Shown here in pieces: positions 9,160 to 18,788 of a stretch of 20,297 bases of DNA. Numbering within the stretch: the first letter of the stretch is position 1; each line of letters starts with the position of its first letter. The DNA is from Folioceros fuciformis (lineage: Eukaryota > Anthocerotophyta > Anthocerotopsida > Anthocerotales): contig JBNGIO010006327.1 in assembly GCA_049999805.1 (NCBI GenBank), positions 155,097-175,393 of the forward strand. The letters are read 5' to 3'. Position numbers and translations under genes: made by a program. Below the pieces are notes generated by a model. It saw only the letters and a list, made by a program, of their open reading frames with translations. It was not told the origin of the DNA and did not search any database.

Positions 9160-9333
9160 CGATCGATGACGATGAGGAAGGGCGAGCAGCTGGTTCAGAA
9201 GCAGACCGCATATCACGCATGTGTTTGTCGTGCGGATGCAGCTGTTTTGTAACCCAGATGAAATTTGCAACACGTTTCCAGCCCAGAGGATGAGGCATCT
9301 CTGGAATCCGTGTCCCGTGTCCAGGCTCGCAGC

Positions 9334-9339
9334 TGTCGG
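9334..9339 (+). promoter_or_regulatory. TGTCGG ARF-binding-type hexamer upstream of GH3
   Basis: TGTCGG is the high-affinity form of the auxin-response-factor site. It lies about 180 bp upstream of the TATA box. A second copy lies in the opposite orientation at 9503-9508. Confidence 0.4.
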
Positions 9340-9502
9340 CAGTTGGCCATGCTTCACCCCGGCAAACCCATCTTCAACCGGGACCCGGGACCGGGACTGG
9401 GTCCGGGTTTGGTCATTTACTATTTTAAGCACAACAAAGGCTTTAAGTTTTTTTTTTAACTTAGAAATTACAGCTCCTTGGCTACTCTGCCCAGTCTATA
9501 CC

Positions 9503-9508
9503 CCGACA
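9503..9508 (-). promoter_or_regulatory. Second TGTCGG hexamer, opposite orientation
   Basis: CCGACA on the plus strand is TGTCGG on the GH3 sense strand, about 350 bp upstream of the TATA box. Together with 9334-9339 it forms a widely spaced inverted pair. The spacing (about 170 bp) is far larger than that of known ARF dimer sites, so each would have to act alone. Confidence 0.35.
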
Positions 9509-9629
9509 CTTGTCAATTTCTAATTTGCATGAAAGACCGGATGAGGCTTCATCGTCAAAGTTTGGTAACAACTCTTCAGAGCCCGCAAAAGGGCCTTCTT
9601 CGTGGTAACTGCCTCGCTTGCGGTTGTGT

Positions 9630-9693
9630 AATTTCAGTCCAAATTGTGGGCACCAGCAATTTCACTCGAAATTGCGGGCACGACCAATTTCAG
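9630..9693. repeat. 28-bp tandem repeat with internal hairpins
   Basis: Units start at 9630, 9658 and (partial) 9686, with exact 28-bp spacing and opening AATTTCA. In the second unit CAATTTC at 9657 pairs perfectly with GAAATTG ending at 9674 around a 4-base loop; the first unit forms a weaker version. The array is about 470-540 bp upstream of the GH3 TATA box. Confidence 0.8.
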
Positions 9694-9699
9694 TAGGGA

Positions 9700-10508
9700 C
9701 GGTCACCTGAGTGCTTACCATCTGGATCCAGGTGCCAGCACCAGAAGCATCCCAGCGTTGCTTGCGCGTGATTTGCTTCGGCATCTGCGAGTTTCCCATA
9801 AACATGAGCTGTATGTGTTTCCCACATGGTTGATCCTGGAGCCAATTCGAATCTCACATTTGTCATGCCCGGAATTCCTTGGGATCTGCAGTAAAAGCTT
9901 GAGCTGTCCTTCACGAGATGGTGTAGAAAACTATAGCCTGCCGTCATCGTTGTGCCCCGCAAGGCTCGTATGCCTCATGCTCTTGATTTACCATCCCTAG
10001 GGCATGGACTATTGCTTCAGCCTATCCCAATGACGCGCTCCTTTTCAGATTCACGTGCTTGGCTGCACGACTCTTGTCATTGACTGGGGGTCTCCTCGAG
10101 CTTGAGAGCTTGCCACCGCGTGGGGTGAAAATCATGCGCTCTTGGTAAGCACTGCTGTGAAAAGTCATGTATGCCAGGAGGCGACTGTAGTTTGGAACCT
10201 CCAGCCGGAAGGTGTGTGGGGCATGTGCAGATGGAGACTGTATCCTGAGAAGGTTTCGCGCCTCAGGGCCTCTCTTCGGAAACCGGTGCGCGCCCTTGCA
10301 AAGCGGCTGAGGGCGACAGATGCGGCCGACCAAGTGCTGAAGTCCCCTTCCCAGAGTAATCCTATTCCTAGTGCTGGATCGTACACAGAACGCCGATTCC
10401 TGTGCCGTGGCCGCCCACACATTCTGCTGCACGGCATCCCCTGTTTGTACGAAGCCAGGACCCATCGTCCTTAGCTTTATCAAAATTCTTGCATTTCTTG
10501 AATGGCTC
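9700..10508. other. Non-coding stretch upstream of GH3, no supportable gene
   Basis: Two minus-strand ORFs occur here (273 bp at 9690-9962 and 627 bp at 10022-10648). Neither has a recognisable domain, and the second runs through a perfect palindrome. I see no convincing splice sites. An AATAAA at 10741-10746 has no gene attached to it. Confidence 0.5.
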
Positions 10509-10555
10509 ATGTGGGGAAGACTTGATCCTGAATCAGGATCACGTCTTCCCCGCAT
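10509..10555. repeat. 47-nt near-perfect palindrome (foldback)
   Basis: Two 23-nt arms flank a single central A at 10532. The inner part GGGGAAGAC-T-TGATCCTGA pairs with TCAGGATCA-C-GTCTTCCCC with one mismatch. The next four bases on each side pair with one T:G. It could be a small foldback element, a hairpin RNA locus or a protein-binding palindrome. No flanking direct repeat typical of a transposon was evident by eye. Confidence 0.8.
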
Positions 10556-10980
10556 TATTTTGTTTGAGGATAGAGACAGCCTAAGCCTGTCGGAATGACA
10601 CTCGTCAACATCCGAACACACACGTTGCGGTAAGAATACAAGTGACAATTCACAATTCGATTTCTGTGAGCGATGACCTTGCAGACTGCATGCGCGAGAC
10701 GCCCGGTCGTGCTGAGCAGACGTCGAGTGCCACTCGCTGCAATAAAGAAATGTACGCTACAGAAGTACGAGGCCTGACGTCGGCATCAATCTTGAAAAGT
10801 TGAGATTGTTGCAGAGAGAGATGTCTCAGGCTCCCAATCCAACGGCATCAATCTTGTGTCGTGCCACACAAGATCTTATCTTTCAACATATGTCTCTTTG
10901 GACCTTAAAGACTATTTAATCATATTATACTTTATACGTATATACTTAGCATGGATTCATGAATATATGGCTGTCCAGCC
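10556..10980. other. Non-coding stretch with a dispersed 14-bp direct repeat
   Basis: No gene seen. CGGCATCAATCTTG occurs at 10781-10794 and again at 10843-10856. The right part (about 10900-10960) is AT-rich with TATACGTATATAC. Confidence 0.5.
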
Positions 10981-11049
10981 CTGTGTCGATATACGCGTAT
11001 ATTCTGTGTCGATATACGCGTATATTCTGTGTCGATATATGCGTATATT
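10981..11049. repeat. Three 23-bp units, each holding a 14-nt palindrome
   Basis: Units at 10981, 11004 and 11027 begin CTGTGTCGAT. Units one and two are identical and contain ATATACGCGTATAT, a perfect palindrome; the third has ATATATGCGTATAT (one change). Another TATACGTATA-like palindrome lies just upstream near 10935. Confidence 0.9.
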
Positions 11050-11100
11050 CTTACAACAGCACACACAAGATGCCTCCCCTTGACTGCTTCCTCTCGGTCA

Positions 11101-11309
11101 TGCACACCAAGGCTACTAGTCATCATTTCGTGCACACCAAGGCTACTAGTCATCATTTTACTCATTCTACTCATGACATCGACGAAAGGAACAGCTTCTT
11201 TCCTCCTTCTCCCTTGATGCGAGTGAGTGATCACAACTAGCAACACATAGATGCCTCCCCTTGAGTGCTTCCTCCTTGTCGTGCACACCAAGGCTACTGG
11301 TCATCATTC
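11101..11309. repeat. 30-bp direct repeats (TGCACACCAAGGCTACT...), three copies
   Basis: Two copies are adjacent (11101-11128 and 11131-11158). A third, one base diverged in its core, is at 11282-11309. A flanking block (GACGAAAGGAACAGCTTCT) is also duplicated at about 11179 and 11356, so a larger segment of roughly 180 bp appears to have been duplicated. Confidence 0.8.
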
Positions 11310-11378
11310 CACTCTTTGATGGCTCATTTCTTTGATGGCTCATTTCACATGAGATGGACGAAAGGAACAGCTTCTCAG

Positions 11379-11470
11379 CTCCTTCTCCCTCAATGCGAGC
11401 GAAATATAATACATCTTAGGGTCACTCCTTCTCCCTCAATGCGAGCGAAATATAATACATCTTAGGGTCA
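11379..11470. repeat. Perfect 2 x 46-bp tandem duplication
   Basis: 11379-11424 and 11425-11470 are identical by eye, each starting CTCCTTCTCCCTCAATGCG and ending CTTAGGGTCA. A similar CTCCTTCTCCCTTGATGCGAG is near 11202. The block ends 41 bp before the gag-like pseudogene, so it may belong to its leader or LTR. Confidence 0.9.
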
Positions 11471-11511
11471 CCACTTGACAAGTTTCATGATGTAAGTTAT
11501 GATGAGACAAG

Positions 11512-13579
11512 ATGCAAGTTCGCAACATACGGAGGAAGTGCAGCACCATGGCGGCAACAGCAGTGCTATTCAAAGCTGGAATCGGAAGGGAGGCCAACGG
11601 TTGGTTGGCACGGGAGATGGTGACTGCCCAGCTCATCGGTCTGGCCAAGTGGTTTTTGTGTTTTCTGCAGAACAGGAAACAAGACTACTTGTCGGACCAC
11701 ATGCTTCTGTTCCTGCACAAAGTAGTCAAAGGGAGCAGGATCGATTGGGGGAAAATTATCTTCGATCGACTGAACAAGGAGAGACAGAATCTAACTTCTC
11801 CAACCCCCCGCCCGTCTATGATCTCAGCCTTCCTAGTTCATTTGTATTGCTATGCTAATAGTCTGCTAGAGATAGAGGTGGTTGCTTCCCTACACATCTG
11901 GAAGCCTGTTCGGGAGGTCAAGTGGAAGCCGAAGGAGCCCAAGGAGGAGGCTGAGTCTAGCAATTGGGAGTTGGGAGCAACAGGGAGTTCAGAAGAGGAG
12001 GCGATTGTCAATAGGAAGAGGAAGGCAGGGACCGGGCGGAAGACCCCCATGAAGAGGAGGAAGGTCAGTGGGAGCACCACCAGAGCGGCAGGAGATCCAG
12101 TGCTGCAAGATTTTGCGCGGAAAATATGTGACAGGCAACTAGACCACCCCTCAACCGAACCTAGGGAATCAGCGCCAACAGAGGGGGCGAGACTGGCTGA
12201 GGTGGCAGGGAAGTTAGAGCTGACCCCGGGGGAAGAGCTCTTTCCAAGGTGGGAAGAGATTTTCAAGGCCACTCCTTTGGTGCCGAATTTGCAGGAGGAG
12301 GATCTGGCCAAGGTGCGCACGTTGCTGGGAAGGGGAATCCTGGATAGAGGAATGGCTACTGGAGGCGCACCCCAACAAGTGGATTTACCAGGCCTGACAA
12401 CAGCCATGGTTCGGGCACAGGCGGACATGCTAGACCAAGCTGCACGGGCGCTGACTTGGCTGAGCATGCAGGGGCAGAAGGCGGAGGAGGTGCAAGCCAA
12501 GCTGTCTGAGGCGGAAGTAAGGCGGGAACAATTGGAGGAAGCTCAACAAGCCCTGAGTGCAACAAAGGAATAGGCGCAAGAGGAAGTACATCGGGCTCGG
12601 GAGGAAATGCAAGCCACGAAGGATCAACAGGAGCTGCTTCTGACCTAGGTCAAGGAGGTCCACGAAGCCAATCAAGAAATGCAACAGGAACTATTGAGGG
12701 CACAGAAGCAGGAGGTTGTTGGAGTGGAGAAGATCCAGAAGCTAGCGGACTGGTATAAATAAGAACGGGATGAGGCCCGGAGCCGGGTGAAAGAGAAGGC
12801 TAAACGGAGTAGTAGGTCCGCGACCAAGGTAGTGGAAGCCGCTACCGGTCAGAGGGAGACCATGCCAGTAGAGGACAGCCCTACCAGGGTGGAGGAAGCA
12901 GCGACGATCGTGGAGCCCGCAACCGGAAAAGCTGGGATGGCCACCCGCACCAGGGGGACGGGGCTGGCAGCAGCAGCAGCCAGGGGGCAGAGGATTCCCC
13001 AACACCCTTGAAGAGTAGAAGACAGGCAGTTGGGGGTAGCCCATGGGAGGAGGGAGTAAGCGCCTCATCTGCAGCAGGGGGCCAGATTGTATTGCAGCAT
13101 CTGGATGAGGAAACTTATGTTCCTGGCCTTTATGTAAATGGGGACCGTGTGCTCAACCTAACTATCCATGTGCGTGTGGAAATAGGAGGGACAAGGGCTT
13201 ACTGCCTGTAATTGAGGACTCGCGGGGATGCTTCTCGCACTGCTTCCGGGTGTGGGGATTGCCTCCTTGTTATTCATAGGCAGTCTTGGAGGAATTGACG
13301 GAGGAAGAAGCGCTGGCATGGGTGGAGCAAGAACCCGTGATAGTCCTCAGCAACAGGCCGCCAAATGGTGGGGGAAGGATCCCTCGGCGGACCCCACCCA
13401 CTCCTCGACAAGAGAAATCAGGTAGCAGCGAGAGTGAGATAGAGGTCTTCTAGGAAGATTTGCCTAACTAGCGAAGAGGAAGGAGGGCCCGGGGGTTTGG
13501 CGGCCGAGAGAGGGATACGCGACGGCCAGATAGGAGACCAGCGCGACGATATGATAGGCTAGAATTCATTGCATCTTAG
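11512..13579 (+). pseudogene. Gag-like retroelement protein, decayed (copy 1)
   Basis: An open frame of 353 codons begins at 11512. The same frame continues past TAG 12571, TAG 12646 and TAA 12760. After about 12970 it shifts frame near a CAG/G run, then again near 13200, continuing past TAG 13277, 13451 and 13469 to a final TAG at 13577. Parts in order: a conserved N-terminal domain (GLAKWFL, KQDYLSDHMLLFLH), a Lys/Arg-rich basic patch (about 165-185), a long heptad-rich Glu/Gln coiled coil (about 300-430), and an Arg-Gly-rich, Arg-Asp tail ending EFIAS. A second copy of the N-terminal domain at 19774 shows a repeated family and that the start here is truncated. A role as gag-type structural protein is inferred from context and from basic plus coiled-coil character; I do not recognise the fold. 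Not functional as it stands. Confidence 0.65.
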
Positions 13580-13860
13580 AACAGCATTTAGTAAGATCTG
13601 ATGAAGATGCTTTCTTGGACTTGATGCCGCTCGTAATTAAGAGCGCCTGACTGCCTGAAAACTGAACTTAATGGCGGTCGTGATTCCGCCCGTCGTGTGT
13701 ACAAAGAGGCATGTTGGCGCCTTACTAATCAGCAAATGTTGGAGACGCTTCCTAGTTGAGATCCTCACGCAGCCCATGGCTGGATTGAATATGTCTGGGT
13801 GGGTAGTGTGTGGACGACGCTCCTAGGGGTGGCCGAGAGCTTTTGCTCCACGGCTGGTGG
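13580..13860. other. Non-coding spacer after the gag-like pseudogene
   Basis: No ORF or motif recognised. It leads into the ~85-bp degenerate repeat array and may be the same element's untranslated region. Confidence 0.45.
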
Positions 13861-14552
13861 TGAGGGGGACGAATCAGCAAACTTCCTGCTGAGTGGAAGG
13901 TCAACTTCCCTTATTCCCTGAATCGCCCATTGTGTTCTACGGTGAGTGGTGTGGGGAACGAATCCGCCAACTGCGCGGAGTGAATGGAGAGTTTCTCTTT
14001 TCCTTATTCCCTGAACCGCTGACTGTGGTCTGTAGCTGAAGAGAGGGGGGACAAATCCGCTAGCTACACGAAGTGGAAGGAGAGCTTCTCCTTCCCTTAT
14101 TTCTTGACCAATTGGCTGCGTTTCGAATCAGGTGTTGAAGCGAGTGTGTGAGAGAAGAGAGTGTGTGAGAAGACGATGTGTGGAAGGAGTGAGTGTGTAA
14201 GAAGAAGAAGAAGACTTAAGGAGTGAGTGAAGACTGATTATGGTCCGTAGCTGAGGAGAGGGGGACGAATCCGCCAGCTATGCAGAGTGGAAGGAGAACT
14301 TCTCTTTCCCTTATTCCTTGAACCGTTGGCTGGCTTTTGGATCTGGTGTTGAAGAGCGTGTGTGAGAAGAGAAGGAGTTGAAGTGAGCAAGGAGGGGTGA
14401 GTGAAGAGTGAGTAAGGAGACGAAGGGTGAAGAAATGAGTGTGTGAGAGGGAGACTGACTAGCGGTAAGCTGAGGAGAGGGGGACGAATCTGCCCACTAC
14501 ACGAAGTGGAGGGAGAGTTTCTCCTTCCCTTATTTCCTAAACCGTTGGCTGC
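13861..14552. repeat. Five degenerate ~85-bp repeat units
   Basis: Units near 13861, 13943, 14034, 14248 and 14466 share the order GAGGGGGACGAATC, GAGTGGAAGGAGA, TTCCCTTATT and CTGAACCG...GGCTG. The first three are nearly contiguous. The last two are separated by purine-rich spacers made of GTGTGAGAAGAG-type words. The divergence among units points to an old array. It sits between the gag-like pseudogene and the gypsy relic. Confidence 0.75.
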
Positions 14553-15117
14553 AGAAGAGTGAGTTGAGAGATTGAGGAGGATCTTGGAAGATTCCTGAGG
14601 TTGCTGCAAGATTGCTGGAGAACTGAAGAAAACTGCTAAGAATTGGCTGGATGGTTGTGAAAGATTGCTGAAGCTTGGATGTGATTTTTGGAGAATTTCG
14701 GAGAGATTTCTAGGTGTTTGTGGAAAACTATTGAAGACTGAAGGAGATTGTGGAGGATTGTTGAGGGATTCCTGGAGATTGGTGGACATTGCTGGACGAT
14801 TGGAAACGCTTGGGGACAGGCTTGTGAGGAATAAGTGTATGCCAGCGTTTTTGTGTGTTTTGCATGTGTGGAGAGTAGTGCATGGGTGTGTGAGAGAGTG
14901 TGGCTGATCCACAGGAACTTGTCCCGCAAGGATTAGCATCTGCATGTGTGAGGAGCACCCAATAAGCCTAGATCTGTGAGTCTGGAGGCCCCTGGAGCAT
15001 AAACTCGCGTGGAAACCCGTGGCGGCGCTTGCGCCAGAAAATATTAGTTAGGGTTTTGGGTGGGACCTACCACAATCTTGGAGACCACTTCCGGTCGCTT
15101 CGAGTCACTTCCTCTAT
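14553..15117. other. G/A-rich spacer with GGCGC hairpin
   Basis: The + strand is purine- and T-rich with repeated GAGGATT/GGAGATT-type words (about 14570-14800), so the minus strand stays open for 235 codons without protein character. GGCGCTTGCGCC at 15024-15035 forms a perfect hairpin. On the minus strand it reads TGGCGCAAGCGCC, which resembles a retroelement primer-binding site. TTAGGGTTTTGGG follows at about 15048. Confidence 0.45.
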
Positions 15118-17525
15118 CTACAGGCACAAAATATAGTTCACATTCACATGCTTGCTACCTTCCCTTGTTTTGACTGTGAATTCTTGTAGTAGGAGAATCC
15201 ATCGAGCAATGCCTCCAGACAGGTTCACTTTGTTCACTAGGTGTTTGAGAGCAAAGTGGTCCACATAGAAGACGAATTCATACGAGAGCAAATAGTGGCG
15301 AAACTTCTGAACGGAATATACCATCCCCAGTGCTTCCCTCTCAGTAGTCGTGTATTTCCGCTTTGCTTCGGTAAGTTGTCGCCCCACGTAATAGATGGGG
15401 TGATCCTGCTTCTTCCCATCCCATTGGCTGAGGACCGTCCTGATGGCAAAGGTAGAAACATCCACATATACATGAAACTTCTTTGTCCAATCAGGTCCCT
15501 TGAGGGTCGGGGCCGTGATGAGAGTCGTTTGAATATCCTGAAAAGCTTCCTCCCTTCTTGGCGTCCATTCCCACTCTTGATCCTTGCGCAACAAACTTGT
15601 CAGTGGCGCCACTCTTTTTGCGAAAATTTTCACGAACCTTCTGTAATACCCCTCCATTCCCAGGAAGCCCCTCAGTTCCTTCAACGTCGCAGGGGGTTGG
15701 AGAGCAGCTAACATTTTGACTTTATCAGGATCCACCTCTATCCCCCTTGCCGAGATTCGATGACCCAATAGGATTCCTTCAAGCATACCAAAGTAGCATT
15801 TCTCCGGATGTAAACAAAATTTGGCCTCCCTGCATCCCTCCAAACACTTTTGCAAATGCTTCAAGTGGTCTTCCTAAGGTCCAAACACACAGAAGTCGTC
15901 CACGAATACCTCCATGAAATCCCTAAGGAAATCCTTGAAAATTTTAACAATCGCCCTCATGAAGGATCCGGGTGCTCCGGTCAGTCCAAAAGCACTGCGT
16001 TTGTAGGCGTAGGTTCCCCAGTCAGTGGTTAATGCAGTCAACGGCCAGTCACTTTCCCAGAGATGAAGTTGATTATACCCAGAGTAGCCATCTAAGAAGG
16101 AATATACCATTCGCCCCGCGATGAGATCCAGAATGTTATCAGTAAACGGAAGCAGAAAATGATCCTTTTGGGTTACCTTGTTCAGCCTCCGCCAGTCCTG
16201 GCACATGCGTATCTTGTCCGGTTGCTTCTTAGGTACCACCACAATCGGGGCTACCCATTCCGAAAGTGACAATGGGATAGATGATGTTCGTCCTAAGGTA
16301 CAATTCCAACTACTCCTTCACCTTCAACTAATATTTTGGGTTCGACTTGAACTGTGGTATTCTAACTGGAACGGCCCCAAGTACCAGCTCAATTTTGTGC
16401 TCCCCCCACTCCTTGGGTATGCATTTCATATCCATGACATCGAAGGGGAAGACGTCGATGAATTCTGCCAGCAATTCCTTCATCCTTGTTCCAACACTAC
16501 GTCCAACCTGGTTGAGAATTTGAGGACCTTCCCTGGCAATACTTCCACGTCCTTGATTTCAGCCGCCTGTACCCATTTCTGTTCCACAAGTGCAGAGGTG
16601 CCTCCGAATCCTTCTTCCGATTGTCGAGGTTCCGTTTCACGCATTCCCCATTCGCGTAACAGTTCATTCGAGGTAAAGCGCGTGACCCCTTCCTCAAGTT
16701 CCTCATATTCTGGTGGTCCGGCTTCCTATCTCGCGACCCCTATTATCTTTTCTGCTCCCACCTTGTCGCTTCCCTCTTCAGACACTTCCTTCTCCCTTAC
16801 CGCGGTCGTGGGTTCTACGACCCCAGTGGTAGCTTCCGCATCGGTACAGTCAACCATTACCCCCTAGCAACTTACCAGATGGGGTAAGTCCCTCTGATAA
16901 TCCCTTTCCTCGTCTGACCATGATATGTGGGCAAACGAAAATCTTTCCTTCTCGTCCTCTTCCCCAATCGTGTCTTCTGCTGAAGTGTACCCGTCAGTCT
17001 CAATGTGTGTCTCCCTTGCGTACATGTCCCGACTCCAAGATAAACATATCTGCCCCTCCTTGACCTTGGGATCCCAGTCCAGGGGTTTGAAGCCTACCTC
17101 CTTCCACCCCCACCTAAAGGTACAACGGGCCCCATACATCCATGTCTGACCGATTAGTACGTCATATCCAGGAGCCTTCTGTTTGATAACCACATAATCC
17201 ACGAGGTACGGAATAGTACCAATATGGGTTAGTACCCCGATTATCTCCCCCACAGGTGCCATCTTGGACATGTCCGCAAGGCGCAATACCTTAGCCGTGT
17301 GTTTTATTTCCAGTCCAAGCTTTCGAGCTGTATCCTCCGTCATGATATTTACTCCAGACCCAGTATCCAAGGGTACCTTCTTGATCACACATCCGGTGAT
17401 CTATATCTGTAGTTCCGCTGGTCCTTGATCCGTCATGTCCACCAGATTCACAGCAAGGGGCTTCTGTCTTATCCTTGGCAGACCTCACTTCTTTTTTGGT
17501 TGGGCTGCTTTTAATGCCCGCCGAA
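15118..17525 (-). mobile_element. Ty3/gypsy pol relic: protease, RT, RNase H (no integrase)
   Basis: Reading leftward on the minus strand: an aspartic protease with PLDTGSG (about 17372) and DVLIGQTW; an acidic linker; a reverse transcriptase with VAPIVVVPKKQ, FLDGYSGYNQ and the active site VDDF (15892-15903); and RNase H with FHVYVDVS, TTEREALGMVY and YVDHFALKHL. The order PR-RT-RH and the motifs are those of Ty3/gypsy. Premature stops are TGA 17485 and TAG 17401, 16864, 16726, 16328, 16310 and 15874, with frameshifts between about 16726 and 16514 and near 16280. The reading ends at TAG 15118 just after the RNase H HVNVNY motif, where the expected Asp is replaced. No integrase or paired LTRs were found, so this is a dead, truncated copy. 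Its right end touches the copia relic of opposite orientation near 17527. Confidence 0.92.
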
Positions 17526-17528
17526 TTT

Positions 17529-18788
17529 GCTATCGATATCGCGGGTTATCTCTCAGAAGTTGAGCTTGAAGAGGTCCTTTACATGGAGCAGCCTGAAGGG
17601 TTTGTAGATAAACGCTAGCCGAAAAGGGTGTGCAAGTTGTTGAAGACCCTCTATGGTCTGAAGCAAAGTCCTCGTGCCTGGTATAAACGCATTATGAAGT
17701 TCTTAAGGAAAAATGGCTTTGTGCAATCACCTACTGACAGCAATGTTTTCTACCTTGTTTCTGAGGGTTTGTTTATGATCTTGGCGCTATATGTGGACGA
17801 TGCCATCTTGCTTAGTAACAATCCTCCTAAGCTTGATGAGGTAAAGGCCCTTCTCTGTTCAGAATTCGAGATGACTGATCAGGGCTCTTTGCAGTTCTGC
17901 CTGGGTATTCAGATTCTGCGCAACAGAGAACAAGGTACCATTATCCTGCATCAAACCAAATACATAAAAGAAATCCTAAAGCATTTTAGCTTGGATGCTA
18001 CCAAGTCAGTGTCAACACCTTCTGTAGTAGGGGAGAAGCTTACTCGTGAGCAATCACCTCTGGATGAAGCTAAGCAGATTGCTATGTCAGCGGTTCCTTA
18101 TGCAGAAGCTGTTGGGTGCTTAATTTTCCTGGCCAACTGGACTCGGCCTGACATATCATATGCTGTTAGTGTAGTCTCCTAGTTTCTGAAGAATCCTAGC
18201 AAGCTCCATTGGGCAGCAGTAAAACGTATATATAGGTACTTGAAGGGAACCATTACCTTGGGGTTGCACTATACTTCCTCTGGCCAACGAGACTTCACAT
18301 TGTCTCCTTTTGCTGATGCCGACTGGGCATCCGATGTTAACTCCCAGAAGAGTCTCTGAGCATATGTGTTCTTACTTGCAAGTGGTGTTGTGAACTGGTC
18401 ATGCAAGAAGCAAACGTCCTTGGCGTTGCCATCAACTGAGGCTGAGTATAAGGCCCTGACAGACACATGCAAGGAGTTAGAGTGGGAAAGGCAGTTCTTG
18501 GATGTAGTAAACTTACCTCAATCTGGCCCTACTACTCTTCTATGTGACAATATGTCGGCTATATTGCTTGTAGCCAATCCAAGGTTCCACACAAGGACTA
18601 AGCACATCGAATTATATCATCACTACATCCGTGATGTGGCTGAAAGGAGCATGGTGCAAGTGCAATATGTTAGTACAAATGAGAACACAGCCGATATCTT
18701 TACTAAGAGACTCTCAAAGGAGAAACATTACAAGCATATGGCAGCCTTGGGTTTTAGGGTTTTCACCATCCCTACACCCAGTGCCTAG
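17529..18788 (+). mobile_element. Ty1/copia pol relic: RT and RNase H
   Basis: One continuous frame runs from about 17529 to the TAG at 18786, broken only by TAG 17616, TAG 18180 and TGA 18357, with no frameshift. Motifs are VLYMEQPEGF, LYGLKQSPRAWY, YVDD (from 17790), the FLKNPSKLHW region, FADADWASD, LPSTEAEYKAL, LCDNMSA, RTKHIELYHHYIRD and NTADIFTKRL, all typical of Ty1/copia RT-RNase H. Gag, protease and integrase are missing because the 5' part is cut off at the gypsy junction. The lack of frameshifts suggests it is younger than the gypsy relic. It is followed by a polypurine tract and 3' LTR start near 19601-19614. Confidence 0.93.

Noticed and set aside
9690-9962. 90-codon minus-strand ORF upstream of GH3
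   Set aside because: The peptide looks partly globular, but I recognise no family and see no splice partner. A chance ORF is the safer reading.
10022-10648. 208-codon minus-strand ORF
   Set aside because: Long, but Arg/Ser-rich, without a domain, and running straight through the 47-nt palindrome.
14238-14945. 235-codon minus-strand ORF
   Set aside because: The plus strand here is built of repeated GAG/GGATT words and degenerate repeats, which keep this frame open. The peptide is Ser/Pro/His low complexity.
11512-18788. U-to-C RNA editing as the explanation for TAG/TAA/TGA in the relics
   Set aside because: All these stops would be repairable by U-to-C editing, as known in ferns and hornworts, but that occurs in organelles. 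These are nuclear-type retroelements that also carry frameshifts and truncations.
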